A DNA stretch of 9,355 bases from Moraxellaceae bacterium (GCA_030684415.1 JAUXNL010000506.1:1-9355), one strand, 5' to 3'. Positions 1 through 7,171 are shown, numbered from the stretch's first letter. The notes: a model not told the origin generated them from the letters alone. Numbers and translations: made by a program.

Positions 1-885
1 GTGGGCGAAGCGATCAAGCGCGCGCTGAACCGCTCCGGGTCCAAGACCCGATTCGCGGCCGCAGCCGTCGCTGGCTCGGCGGTGATCACCAAGATCATCC
101 CGATGCAGGCTGACCTGTCCGAAGATGAGCTCGAAGACCAGATCCAGGTCGAGGCCGGGCAATACATCCCGTACCCGATCGAAGAGGTCAGCCTCGACTT
201 CGAGGTGCTGGGCCCGGTCAAGGACAACCCCGAGATGGTGCAGGTGCTGCTGGCAGCTTCGCGCACCGAAAACGTCGAGGTGCGAACCGCGGCGCTGGAC
301 CTCGGCGGGCTCAACACCAAGGTGGTCGACGTTGAGGCCTTCGTAATGGAGAACGCCTTCCGCCTGATCGCAGACCAGCTCTCGGTCACGCGCGATGGTC
401 TGGTGGCCCTGGTCGACGTCGGCGCCACCATGACGACGCTCAACGTGGTCAATGACGGCAAGATCATCTATACCCGCGAGCAGCTTTTTGGGGGCAAGCA
501 GCTGACAGAAGAAATCCAGCGCCGGTACGGGCTCTCCTTTGAAGAGGCGGGCATGGCCAAGAAGCAAGGCGGCCTGCCGGATGATTATGATTCCGAAGTG
601 TTGCGTCCGTTCATGGATGCAGTCGTGCAGCAGGTAACGCGCTCGTTGCAGTTTTTCTTCTCGTCCAGCGCCTACAACGATGTAGATCACATCGTGCTGG
701 CGGGCGGCACGGCCTCGATCGAAGGGCTGTCCGGCATGATTCAGGAGAAGCTGGGAACGCCGGTTTCTGTTGCCAATCCTTTCATGAACATGTCGCTGTC
801 GCCCAAGGTCAATGCGGCGGCGATTGCCAATGATGCGCCCTCTTTCATGATTGCCTGCGGTCTCGCCCTGAGGAGTTTTGACTGA
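1..885 (+). CDS. pilM: PilM, type IV pilus actin-like ATPase (5' partial)
   Basis: PilM is a cytoplasmic, actin-fold (ASKHA) ATP-binding protein. It binds the N-terminal peptide of PilN and forms the cytoplasmic ring of the type IVa pilus alignment complex. The 294 codons present are the C-terminal part: PilM is usually about 354 residues, so roughly 60 N-terminal residues, including the first phosphate-binding loop, lie outside the window. The GTG at base 1 is an internal valine, not a start. Visible motifs, numbered from base 1, are the AVAGSAVITK segment near residues 22-31, the phosphate-2 motif DVGATMT at 139-145, the REQLFGGKQLTEEIQRRYGL stretch near 159-178, and the adenosine-binding LAGGTAS at 233-239. 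The protein ends in the typical LALRSFD. Its TGA shares one base with the pilN ATG. GC3 is very high in the first 160 codons (about 87% by hand count) and lower after that. Family identity is very secure. Confidence 0.97.
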   Translation: MGEAIKRALNRSGSKTRFAAAAVAGSAVITKIIPMQADLSEDELEDQIQVEAGQYIPYPIEEVSLDFEVLGPVKDNPEMVQVLLAASRTENVEVRTAALDLGGLNTKVVDVEAFVMENAFRLIADQLSVTRDGLVALVDVGATMTTLNVVNDGKIIYTREQLFGGKQLTEEIQRRYGLSFEEAGMAKKQGGLPDDYDSEVLRPFMDAVVQQVTRSLQFFFSSSAYNDVDHIVLAGGTASIEGLSGMIQEKLGTPVSVANPFMNMSLSPKVNAAAIANDAPSFMIACGLALRSFD

Positions 886-1517
886 TGGCCAAGATCAATC
901 TACTCCCCTGGCGACAAGAGCTGCGTAAGCAGCGTCAGCAGGAATTCATTGCGATTGTGGTGGCAGTGGCGGTGCTGGCGGTAGGTATTGTGCTGTTTGC
1001 CCACATGGCGCTAGTGGCACAAGTTGGTGACCAGCTTGAGCGTAACCAGTACATCAAAAACGAGATCGCCACGCTTGATGGGCAGATCAAGGAAATCGAT
1101 GAGCTGCAGGCGCGTCGCGAAGAACTGCTGTCGCGCATGCGCGTCATCCAGGATTTGCAGGGCCGTCGTCCTGTGATTGTGCGTGTCTTTGATGAGCTGG
1201 TGCGGTCGGTGCCGGATGGGGTGTATTTCCGTTCGGTTGAGCGCACGGGGGATCGCTTCAAGATTACGGGTGTTGCTGAAAGCAATAATCAGGTGTCCAG
1301 CCTGATGCGTAATCTGGAGTCGTCTCCATGGTTTCGTAATCCTGTGCTGTCCAATGTGGCGGCTGACCAGCAGGCTGCGACCAAAGGTGATGCCAAGAAT
1401 CCTGCGGAGGCACGTGCCCAAGGTAACTCTTTTGCACTGACAGTTGATCTTGAGGCTCCTGTCACGGAAGAAGTGGCGAGCAAGTCAGGAAGTGCCGGGA
1501 AAGGAGGCGCGAAATGA
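885..1517 (+). CDS. pilN: PilN, type IV pilus inner-membrane alignment protein
   Basis: PilN is a bitopic inner-membrane protein that links cytoplasmic PilM to periplasmic PilO and PilP. At 210 residues it is slightly longer than many homologues. The short cytoplasmic N-terminus carries the PilM-binding motif INLLPWR at residues 4-10. A hydrophobic membrane segment spans about 21-44, a heptad-like coiled coil rich in Glu, Arg and Leu spans about 48-92, and a compact alpha/beta (ferredoxin-like) domain follows at about 95-190. A Gly/Ser/Lys-rich tail ends the protein. The ATG overlaps the pilM stop by one base, and an AGGAG Shine-Dalgarno at 871-875 supports this start. The gene overlaps pilO by four bases (ATGA), which suggests translational coupling and matched amounts of the two partners. 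Codon use is less GC-rich at third positions than in the start of pilM. Confidence 0.96.
   Translation: MAKINLLPWRQELRKQRQQEFIAIVVAVAVLAVGIVLFAHMALVAQVGDQLERNQYIKNEIATLDGQIKEIDELQARREELLSRMRVIQDLQGRRPVIVRVFDELVRSVPDGVYFRSVERTGDRFKITGVAESNNQVSSLMRNLESSPWFRNPVLSNVAADQQAATKGDAKNPAEARAQGNSFALTVDLEAPVTEEVASKSGSAGKGGAK
1500..1507 (+). promoter_or_regulatory. Strong Shine-Dalgarno for pilO
   Basis: AAAGGAGG lies inside the last codons of pilN, with six bases between it and the pilO ATG at 1514. It is almost fully complementary to the 16S rRNA 3' end and is one of the strongest sites in the window. It fixes the pilO start and lets pilO be translated efficiently even where it overlaps pilN. Confidence 0.85.
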
Positions 1518-2233
1518 AAGGCTCCAAAGACTCCAAGGGTTTTGATTTCCAGGAGATGCTGGAAACGCTCAATACACTCGATCCTGAAAATATCGGTGCA
1601 TGGCCTCTTCCGGTAAAGGCGTTCATTTACGTTGCGGTGTTTGTTGGCGTACTGGCATTGGGTTGGGCGTTTGATCTGTCTGGCATCAGTGCGGCCCGTG
1701 ACACAGGTGAGTATGAGCAGAAGGCCATTCTGGATGAGTTTGAATCCAAGGTGTTCAAGGCGCAAAACCTTGAAACCTACAAGCAACAACTCAAAGAAAT
1801 GGAAGACTCGTTCGGTGCCTTGCTGCGCCAGTTGCCAAAAGATACCGAGGTTCCTGGCCTGCTTGAGGATATTTCGCAGGCAGGTTTGGGGAGCGGGCTT
1901 GAGTTCGATGCGATTGAGCTAGGGCAAGAGGCAAGCAAAGAGTTCTATGCCGAACAGCCAATCAGTATCAAGGTTCGTGGTGATTACCATGCTTTTGGCG
2001 CATTTGTGAGCGGTATTGCAGGGTTGCCGCGAATTGTGACGTTGCATGACTTCAAGATTGAGCCCGTTACGTCGGCAAAACAGCGTGATCCGGATGCGCC
2101 GCCAGTATTGAGCATGGCAATCAAGGCCAATACCTATCGTTACAGCGAAGCCGTAAGTAAGCCAAAAGAAGAGGCTCAGGCAAAAAAAGGCAAGGGAAAA
2201 GCAGGTAAAGCGGCTGCGGGAGGCAAGAAATGA
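1514..2233 (+). CDS. pilO: PilO, type IV pilus inner-membrane alignment protein
   Basis: PilO pairs with PilN in the inner membrane and, with PilP, connects the pilus motor platform to the PilQ secretin. The 239-residue product has a cytoplasmic N-terminus of about 34 residues, one membrane segment at about 35-53, and a periplasmic helical coiled-coil region at about 65-110 ending in the RQLPKDTEVPGLLEDIS stretch. A ferredoxin-like core follows at about 120-212. The YHAFGAFVSGIAGLPRIVTL motif is typical of PilO. The last 24 or so residues are a low-complexity tail rich in Lys, Gly and Ala, which core PilO proteins do not need; its coding sequence includes a run of seven A at 2182-2188. The gene starts within the pilN stop (ATGA) and ends within the pilP start (ATGA), so all three are probably coupled. 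Identity is secure from sequence and context; the role of the tail is unknown. Confidence 0.95.
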   Translation: MKGSKDSKGFDFQEMLETLNTLDPENIGAWPLPVKAFIYVAVFVGVLALGWAFDLSGISAARDTGEYEQKAILDEFESKVFKAQNLETYKQQLKEMEDSFGALLRQLPKDTEVPGLLEDISQAGLGSGLEFDAIELGQEASKEFYAEQPISIKVRGDYHAFGAFVSGIAGLPRIVTLHDFKIEPVTSAKQRDPDAPPVLSMAIKANTYRYSEAVSKPKEEAQAKKGKGKAGKAAAGGKK

Positions 2234-2748
2234 AAATGCTTCGACCTCTGGTGGTGGGTGCCGGGATAATCCTGATGGCGGGCTGCTCGGCCAGCTTTGA
2301 TGATGTGCGCGCCCAAATGGATGCGATTCGTCAAAAGCCCCGCGGCGATGTGGCGCCGGCTCCCGAGTTTGTGCCGATGCCGACCTTTACTTATGCCGCG
2401 CATCAATTGAGAAGTCCTTTTGCGCCGCCGGTGAGCTCAGATCGCTTGTTGCTGAGCAGTGGCAAGAAAGTCGAACCTGATTTCAATCGTGCTTCTGAGT
2501 ATCTGGAACGCTTCAATCTTGAGGTGCTGCGCTTCAGGGGAACAATCAACCGGCCTGGCGGAACCGTCTTCGCGCTTATTGAAGATGGTGATGGCGGGAT
2601 TCAGCGGGTGAAGGTGGGGAATCATATGGGCAAGAATCACGGCAAGATTGCCGAGATAACCGCCGCCCAGATTGGTGTCATTGAAATTGTTCCCGATGGC
2701 AGGGACGGCTGGGTTGAACGCCCCCGTAGCCTGACATTGAGTGAATAA
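2230..2748 (+). CDS. pilP: PilP, type IV pilus inner-membrane lipoprotein
   Basis: PilP is a lipoprotein that binds the PilN/PilO dimer and reaches across the periplasm to contact the N0 domain of PilQ. The 172-residue product begins with a short lipoprotein signal: positive residues, a hydrophobic stretch at 7-17, then the lipobox LMAGC with the lipidated Cys at residue 19. The next part, about 20-70, is extended and proline-rich and contains DAIRQKPRG and LRSPFAPPV, the region known in the family to contact PilN/PilO. The folded beta-sandwich domain covers about 88-170 (LERFNLEVLRFRGTI, then VKVGNHMGKNHGKI) and ends in WVERPRSLTL, which closely resembles Pseudomonas PilP. The ATG overlaps the pilO stop (ATGA) and is preceded by GGGAGG at 2218-2223. 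A gap of 30 bases separates it from pilQ. Confidence 0.96.
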   Translation: MKMLRPLVVGAGIILMAGCSASFDDVRAQMDAIRQKPRGDVAPAPEFVPMPTFTYAAHQLRSPFAPPVSSDRLLLSSGKKVEPDFNRASEYLERFNLEVLRFRGTINRPGGTVFALIEDGDGGIQRVKVGNHMGKNHGKIAEITAAQIGVIEIVPDGRDGWVERPRSLTLSE

Positions 2749-2765
2749 CCGAAGCCGACATTCGT

Positions 2766-2770
2766 GGGGA
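2766..2770 (+). promoter_or_regulatory. Shine-Dalgarno deciding the pilQ start
   Basis: GGGGA, eight bases before the ATG at 2779, is the best ribosome binding site upstream of pilQ. It lies downstream of the alternative GTG at 2764, which has no good site of its own, so it favours 2779. A weaker GGGAA just before the ATG pair at 2818/2821 leaves a shorter form possible. Confidence 0.55.
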
Positions 2771-2778
2771 ATGCGAGC

Positions 2779-4920
2779 ATGAACATGATCAACGATAACG
2801 CAGCCGGGAATAATAAAATGATGCGTTGGATTGGAGTCGCTCTTGTCGGCTTTATGGCGCTGGCCCAGACCAGTATTGCAACTGCCAGGGTAGCCTTGGA
2901 GCAGTTGGACTCAGTGGTATTGCCAGGGGATGAGGTCGAGATTCGTCTGGGCTTCGATGGCGATGCGCCGGAGCCGGTGGCTTACCAGATAGACAAGCCT
3001 GCACGCATTGTCTTTGATCTGGTGGGTGCTACCAGCAAGCTGGCTGGTAAGTATCACAATCTCGGGAACGGGAATGCCCGCAGCGTGACGGTGCTGGATA
3101 CGCGCGAGCGTACCCGGGTTATCGTTAATCTGAGTGAGCTTTCCGGGCACGAGGTTCGAGTGGACGGAAACCAGCTCTATATCAATATCGGAAAGTCGCG
3201 GGTTGCAAAAGCGGCTGGCAGTACCGCCAAGACGGTATCGCTGCCGTCGTCCTCTGCATCGTCTGTCAAGTCGGTTACCGGTGTTGACTTCCGGCGCGGC
3301 GAGCAGGGTGATGGTCAGGTGCTGATCGACCTTTCAACCGGCGCCATTCCGGTGGATGTGCAGCAGCAGGGCAACAAGATCGTCGTGAAGTTCGTGGGGG
3401 CAAAAGTTCCTGATGGTCTGCGCCGCCGTCTCGATGTCACCGACTTTGCAACACCAGTCAAATCGGTTGATGCGTTTAACGATGGTGCAAATGGCATGAT
3501 GACCATTTTGCCGCAGGGTGAATTCGAGTATTTGGCCTATCAGACGGACAGCAAGCTCACTATTAGCGTCAAGCCGATTACCAAGGATGACAAGCGCAAG
3601 CGCCAGGACTTTGCATACTCTGGTGAAAAGCTCTCGCTTAACTTCCAGGATATTGAAGTGCGTTCGGTCTTGCAGTTGATTGCTGACTTTACCTCACTGA
3701 ACCTGGTTGCCAGCGACTCGGTGAGTGGAAAAATTACTCTGCGGCTGCAGAATGTTCCTTGGGATCAGGCGCTTGATCTGATCTTGAAAACCAAAGCTCT
3801 CGATAAGCGCACCATTGGCAATGTGATGCTGGTGGCGCCTGCCGATGAAATTGCTGCGCGCGAACGCCTCGAGATGGAAAGCAACAACCAGTCCGAGAAG
3901 CTTGCTGCTCTGCGCTCAGAGTTCATTCAGGTCAATTATGCGAAAGCATCAGACATGTTGGGTCTGATCAGCGGCCCCAGTCGCTTGCTGTCGGAGCGTG
4001 GGTCCGCGTCGGTTGATTCACGCACTAATACTCTGATCATTCTCGATACGGCCAAGCGGATTGAGGAAATTCGCGATGTGGTGTTGCGCCTTGATGTGCC
4101 GGTCAAGCAAGTCATGATCGAAGCCCGAATTGTTCTGGCCAGTACCAACTTTGCGAAAGAGCTTGGTGTGAAGTGGGGTTTGGGGCGTGATGACTTCCAC
4201 AGGAATCGTCGTTATACAGCAGCAGGCTCGCGCCAGACGCTAGGTGAAATCCGTGCTTCCGAGCTGGAGCAGGTTTCCCTTGGCAACCAGTCATTCATTC
4301 AGCGTACCTATGAAATCACTCAGCCGGATGACCTGGCGGTGGATCTCGGTGTCGACAAGGCGGGTGCCAGCTCGCTCGCGATTGGCCTGATTGATACGGA
4401 CAACGTCGTTCTTGATCTGGAGCTCTCCGCCCTGCAGTCCGATGGCAATGGTGAGGTGGTGGCAACGCCCAAAGTGCTGACGGCTGACAAGCAGAAGGCC
4501 CGAATCGCGACCGGTAAGCAGATTCCATATCAGGAAGCTTCTTCGAGCGGCGCCACGGCTGTGCGCTTCATCAATGCCGAGTTGAGCCTCGAGGTAACGC
4601 CAAGTATTACACCGGATGGCCGTATCAATATGGAGTTGCTGGTGAACAATGACAGCATCGGTGAAATTCTGCCGAACGGTGCCGTGACCATTAACACCAA
4701 TCGTGTGACGACCAATGTGCTGGTTGACGATGGGCAGACGGTGGTGTTGGGTGGGGTGTTCAAGACGGAAACGGCCAAGGGCGTTACCAAGACTCCGTTC
4801 TTGGGCGACATCCCCTACCTCGGACGACTCTTCCGTCGTGACGTGACGCGTAACGACAAGCAGGAACTCCTGATCTTCGTGACGCCGCGTCTGGCGACTG
4901 AAGCGATCGCGAGCAAGTAA
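2779..4920 (+). CDS. pilQ: PilQ, type IV pilus secretin
   Basis: PilQ forms the multimeric outer-membrane gate through which the pilus leaves the cell. From ATG 2779 it has 713 residues, the usual size. A signal peptide has its hydrophobic core at about 17-33 and a likely cleavage after ATA (residue 36). Two AMIN peptidoglycan-binding domains follow at about 40-138 and 167-268, separated by a Ser/Ala-rich linker. Next come the N0/STN domain (about 284-355, with KLSLNFQDIEVRSVLQLIAD), an N1 (NolW-like) domain at about 380-445, and the secretin barrel at about 535-706. The secretin signature TPFLGDIPYLGRLFRR spans 672-687. The segment at about 465-530 between N1 and barrel is family-variable and has no cysteine. 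Other in-frame starts are GTG 2764 and ATG 2818/2821. Starting at 2821 would give a conventional short signal peptide; the 2779 start adds 14 residues to its n-region. Identity is certain; the exact start is not. Confidence 0.95.
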   Translation: MNMINDNAAGNNKMMRWIGVALVGFMALAQTSIATARVALEQLDSVVLPGDEVEIRLGFDGDAPEPVAYQIDKPARIVFDLVGATSKLAGKYHNLGNGNARSVTVLDTRERTRVIVNLSELSGHEVRVDGNQLYINIGKSRVAKAAGSTAKTVSLPSSSASSVKSVTGVDFRRGEQGDGQVLIDLSTGAIPVDVQQQGNKIVVKFVGAKVPDGLRRRLDVTDFATPVKSVDAFNDGANGMMTILPQGEFEYLAYQTDSKLTISVKPITKDDKRKRQDFAYSGEKLSLNFQDIEVRSVLQLIADFTSLNLVASDSVSGKITLRLQNVPWDQALDLILKTKALDKRTIGNVMLVAPADEIAARERLEMESNNQSEKLAALRSEFIQVNYAKASDMLGLISGPSRLLSERGSASVDSRTNTLIILDTAKRIEEIRDVVLRLDVPVKQVMIEARIVLASTNFAKELGVKWGLGRDDFHRNRRYTAAGSRQTLGEIRASELEQVSLGNQSFIQRTYEITQPDDLAVDLGVDKAGASSLAIGLIDTDNVVLDLELSALQSDGNGEVVATPKVLTADKQKARIATGKQIPYQEASSSGATAVRFINAELSLEVTPSITPDGRINMELLVNNDSIGEILPNGAVTINTNRVTTNVLVDDGQTVVLGGVFKTETAKGVTKTPFLGDIPYLGRLFRRDVTRNDKQELLIFVTPRLATEAIASK

Positions 4921-4941
4921 GCCTTACACGTTGTCCATGAT

Positions 4942-5475
4942 GTGAAGAAGTACCGTGGCAATGTCTTTCTGGTCGGGCCGATGGGGGCGGGTAAAACCAC
5001 CATCGGCCGCCAGCTTTCCGAGCTCCTGAAGCAGGAGTTCGTCGACTCCGATCACGAAATCGAAGCACGTACCGGCGCCAACATTCCCTGGATTTTTGAT
5101 GTGGAAGGTGAGGCAGGCTTTCGGCTGCGTGAGGAGTCCGTCATCGATTTTTTGACCCAGCGCAGCCCGATTGTCCTGGCAACAGGGGGCGGTGCCGTCA
5201 TGCGCGAAAGTAATCGCCGGCATTTGCATGAGCGTGGTGTGGTGGTCTACCTGCTGACGCCGGTATCGGCGCAGTTGGAGCGCACATCGCGAGACCGCAA
5301 CCGGCCTCTGCTGCAAACCCCGGACCCGCGCAAACGCCTGACCGAGCTGATGGAGCTGCGTGATCCGCTATACCGTGAGACAGCGCATATCATCATGCCG
5401 ACCGAAGGCGGCGGCGCGCGCGAAGTGGCCATGAAAATCATCCATGCGTTGGAGGCGCGGGGAACGCTAGAATAG
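4942..5475 (+). CDS. aroK: Shikimate kinase
   Basis: Cytoplasmic enzyme that phosphorylates shikimate with ATP to give shikimate 3-phosphate, the fifth step of chorismate synthesis. The 177-residue product has the normal family length. Visible elements are the Walker A loop GPMGAGKTT at residues 12-20, the shikimate-binding DSD at 35-37 (Asp37), the RTGANIPWIFD segment with the downstream substrate-binding Arg61, the GGGAV loop at 82-86, the lid arginines in RDRNRPLL (117-124), and Arg140 in LRDPLYR. The start is GTG at 4942, 21 bases after the pilQ stop. There is no other plausible start in frame and no clear Shine-Dalgarno, so translation may depend on coupling to pilQ. An out-of-frame ATG-ATG-TGA overlaps the GTG. 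Placement between pilQ and aroB is the standard arrangement in many gammaproteobacteria. Confidence 0.96.
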   Translation: MKKYRGNVFLVGPMGAGKTTIGRQLSELLKQEFVDSDHEIEARTGANIPWIFDVEGEAGFRLREESVIDFLTQRSPIVLATGGGAVMRESNRRHLHERGVVVYLLTPVSAQLERTSRDRNRPLLQTPDPRKRLTELMELRDPLYRETAHIIMPTEGGGAREVAMKIIHALEARGTLE

Positions 5476-5504
5476 GCCTCTTCCGTCATGCTCCGGCCAG
5501 TTCC

Positions 5505-6596
5505 ATGCATACCCTGAACGTCGCTCTTGGTCATCGCTCTTATCCTATCCACATCGGTGCTGGCCTTCTGGGGCGGTCCGATTTGCTGCTGCCGCATATT
5601 CATGGGCGCCAGGTTCTGGTTGTCAGCAATGAGACCGTCGCGCCTCTCTATCTTGATGCCCTGATCGGGGCATTGTCCGGCTACCACGTCGCTACCTGCA
5701 TTCTTCCGGATGGAGAGTCCTTCAAGGATTTGCAGCATCTGGACCGCATATTCACTTGCCTGCTTGAGCAGCGCTTTAACCGGGACTGTACGCTGATAGC
5801 GCTCGGTGGTGGTGTCGTGGGTGACATGACGGGCTTCGCTGCTGCGGCTTACCAGCGTGGTGTCGATTTCATCCAGGTGCCGACCACGCTGCTGGCACAG
5901 GTGGACTCGTCAGTGGGGGGCAAGACCGGGGTTAACCACGCGTTGGGCAAGAACATGATTGGTGTCTTCAAGCAGCCCAATGTCGTGCTGATTGATACCG
6001 ATGTGCTGACAACCTTGCCGGCGAGGGAGCTCAAGGCCGGGCTGGCAGAAGTCATCAAGTATGGCTTGATTCGCGATCTCCCTTTTCTGGCCTGGCTGGA
6101 GCAGAACATCCCGGGTTTGCTGGCGGGTGATGCCAGCCTGCTGGCAGAAGCAATCCGGCAGTCATGCGAAAACAAGGCGGCAGTGGTGGCGGCGGATGAG
6201 TTGGAGAAAAGCGACCTGCGCGCGCTGTTGAACCTGGGGCATACCTTCGGGCACGCCATTGAAACCGGCATGGGGTATGGCGCCTGGTTGCATGGTGAGG
6301 CGGTTGCGACCGGCATGCTGATGGCGGCTGACTTGTCGATGCGGCTGGGCTGGTTGTCTGCTGACGATGTCCTGCGGGTACGCACGCTGCTCGTGCGGGC
6401 CGGCTTGCCGGTTGATCCTCCACAGATGGCTGTTGAAGAGTTTTTACAGCACATGTCGGTCGATAAAAAAGTGAAAGAAGGACGTCTGCGTCTGGTGCTG
6501 CTGCAAGCACTGGGGCATGCGGTCGTCAGTGAGGCACCTCCGGAATTGCTCTGCGCCACTCTTTCCGCCGGCTCGGCGCTTGGGGTGCTCAAATGA
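5505..6596 (+). CDS. aroB: 3-dehydroquinate synthase
   Basis: Cytoplasmic NAD- and metal-dependent enzyme that converts DAHP to 3-dehydroquinate, the second step of the shikimate pathway. The product is 363 residues, as usual. The N-terminus MHTLNVALGHRSYPIHIG matches the family start. The NAD-binding region includes PDGESFK (68-74) and GGGVVGD (101-107). Active-site lysines appear in GGKTGVNHALGKN (Lys140, Lys149) and EVIKYG (Lys185). The metal ligands are Glu182, His246 in NLGHTFGH, and His263 in WLHGEA. All expected catalytic residues are present, so the enzyme should be active. The gene follows aroK by 29 bases with no obvious Shine-Dalgarno. Its stop overlaps the start of the SPOR gene (ATGATGA-like junction). 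Dependence on readthrough from the pil-aroK transcript is likely but not shown. Confidence 0.97.
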   Translation: MHTLNVALGHRSYPIHIGAGLLGRSDLLLPHIHGRQVLVVSNETVAPLYLDALIGALSGYHVATCILPDGESFKDLQHLDRIFTCLLEQRFNRDCTLIALGGGVVGDMTGFAAAAYQRGVDFIQVPTTLLAQVDSSVGGKTGVNHALGKNMIGVFKQPNVVLIDTDVLTTLPARELKAGLAEVIKYGLIRDLPFLAWLEQNIPGLLAGDASLLAEAIRQSCENKAAVVAADELEKSDLRALLNLGHTFGHAIETGMGYGAWLHGEAVATGMLMAADLSMRLGWLSADDVLRVRTLLVRAGLPVDPPQMAVEEFLQHMSVDKKVKEGRLRLVLLQALGHAVVSEAPPELLCATLSAGSALGVLK

Positions 6597-7171
6597 TGAC
6601 AGTGCGCTGGCCATTATTGCTGTTCTGGGCAGGCAGTGGCCTGCTGCTGGTACTGGCCGTTCTGGTGCTGGTCATGACCGGGAAGGGCGGTACGCTTCCC
6701 GGCAAGTTGGTGCTGGAAAAGCCGACTGCCACGCAAGCCCGCTTCGAGGATGGCTTCGGAAGTCTCGATGCGTTGGTGCCGTTTGCGGGAGGCATTGCGC
6801 CATCACCGGTGCTTGTCACTCCCGAGGTCGTCGGGCCAGTTGAGCATGCGCCTGAGTTTCGTGAGGTCGACTGGCTGCGTTCACGCAACCCCCATAGCTA
6901 TACATTGCAAGTGATGGCTGCCCGCGATGAGGCCTCAGTGCTGAGTTATCTGGCAGCCCGTGAAGATCGTGCATCACTGAACTACTTCATCAATCTCCAG
7001 AGTGGAGAGGCTTGGTATGTCGTGGTGAGGGGGGATTACCCTTCCCGCGAGTTGGCGTTGGCCGCATTGGAGGCTGACACAGCCCCGGGCGAGTCTCGTC
7101 CTTTCCCCCGCAATTTCGGGGTCTATCAGAAGGCATTGCCGCCAACTCAGCCTGCGTCCGCCGCTTTTTGA
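6593..7171 (+). CDS. Small single-pass membrane SPOR-domain protein (DamX-like)
   Basis: SPOR domains bind peptidoglycan strands stripped of stem peptides, which are enriched at division sites. The 192-residue product has a very short cytoplasmic end, one membrane segment at about 7-29, and a periplasmic linker at about 30-97. A C-terminal SPOR domain covers about 100-180: YTLQVMAARDEASVLSYL, then NYFINLQSGEAWYVVVRGDY, and finally RPFPRNFGVYQKAL. The WYVVV.GDY strand and the spacing match the DamX-type domain. The gene sits directly after aroB, as damX does in Escherichia coli and as a SPOR gene does in Pseudomonas. It is much shorter than those proteins, which have long N-terminal regions, and it has no ATPase domain. 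ATG 6593 overlaps the aroB stop, and GGGG at 6582-6585 may act as its ribosome binding site. The SPOR call is strong; a cell-division role is inferred. Confidence 0.88.
   Translation: MMTVRWPLLLFWAGSGLLLVLAVLVLVMTGKGGTLPGKLVLEKPTATQARFEDGFGSLDALVPFAGGIAPSPVLVTPEVVGPVEHAPEFREVDWLRSRNPHSYTLQVMAARDEASVLSYLAAREDRASLNYFINLQSGEAWYVVVRGDYPSRELALAALEADTAPGESRPFPRNFGVYQKALPPTQPASAAF

Noticed and set aside
1..3. GTG at the window edge as the start of pilM
   Set aside because: The residues match the interior of PilM and about 60 conserved N-terminal residues are missing, so the gene is cut by the window edge.
4904..4911. GCGATCGC palindrome near the pilQ end
   Set aside because: It falls within coding sequence and I noticed no other copy in the window, so there is no sign of a repeat family.
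4917..4927. GTAAG/CTTAC palindrome across the pilQ stop
   Set aside because: Only four bases can pair around a three-base loop and no T-run follows, so it is probably chance.
5475..5498. GGCC repeats flanking the aroK-aroB gap as a hairpin
   Set aside because: Four pairs with a long loop is too weak to call, and GGCC is common in GC-rich DNA.
5849..6592. Long open frame on the minus strand opposite aroB
   Set aside because: It lies entirely within aroB, which has all its catalytic motifs. The translation is Ser/Thr/Pro-rich with no family resemblance, as expected of an antisense shadow in a GC-rich gene.
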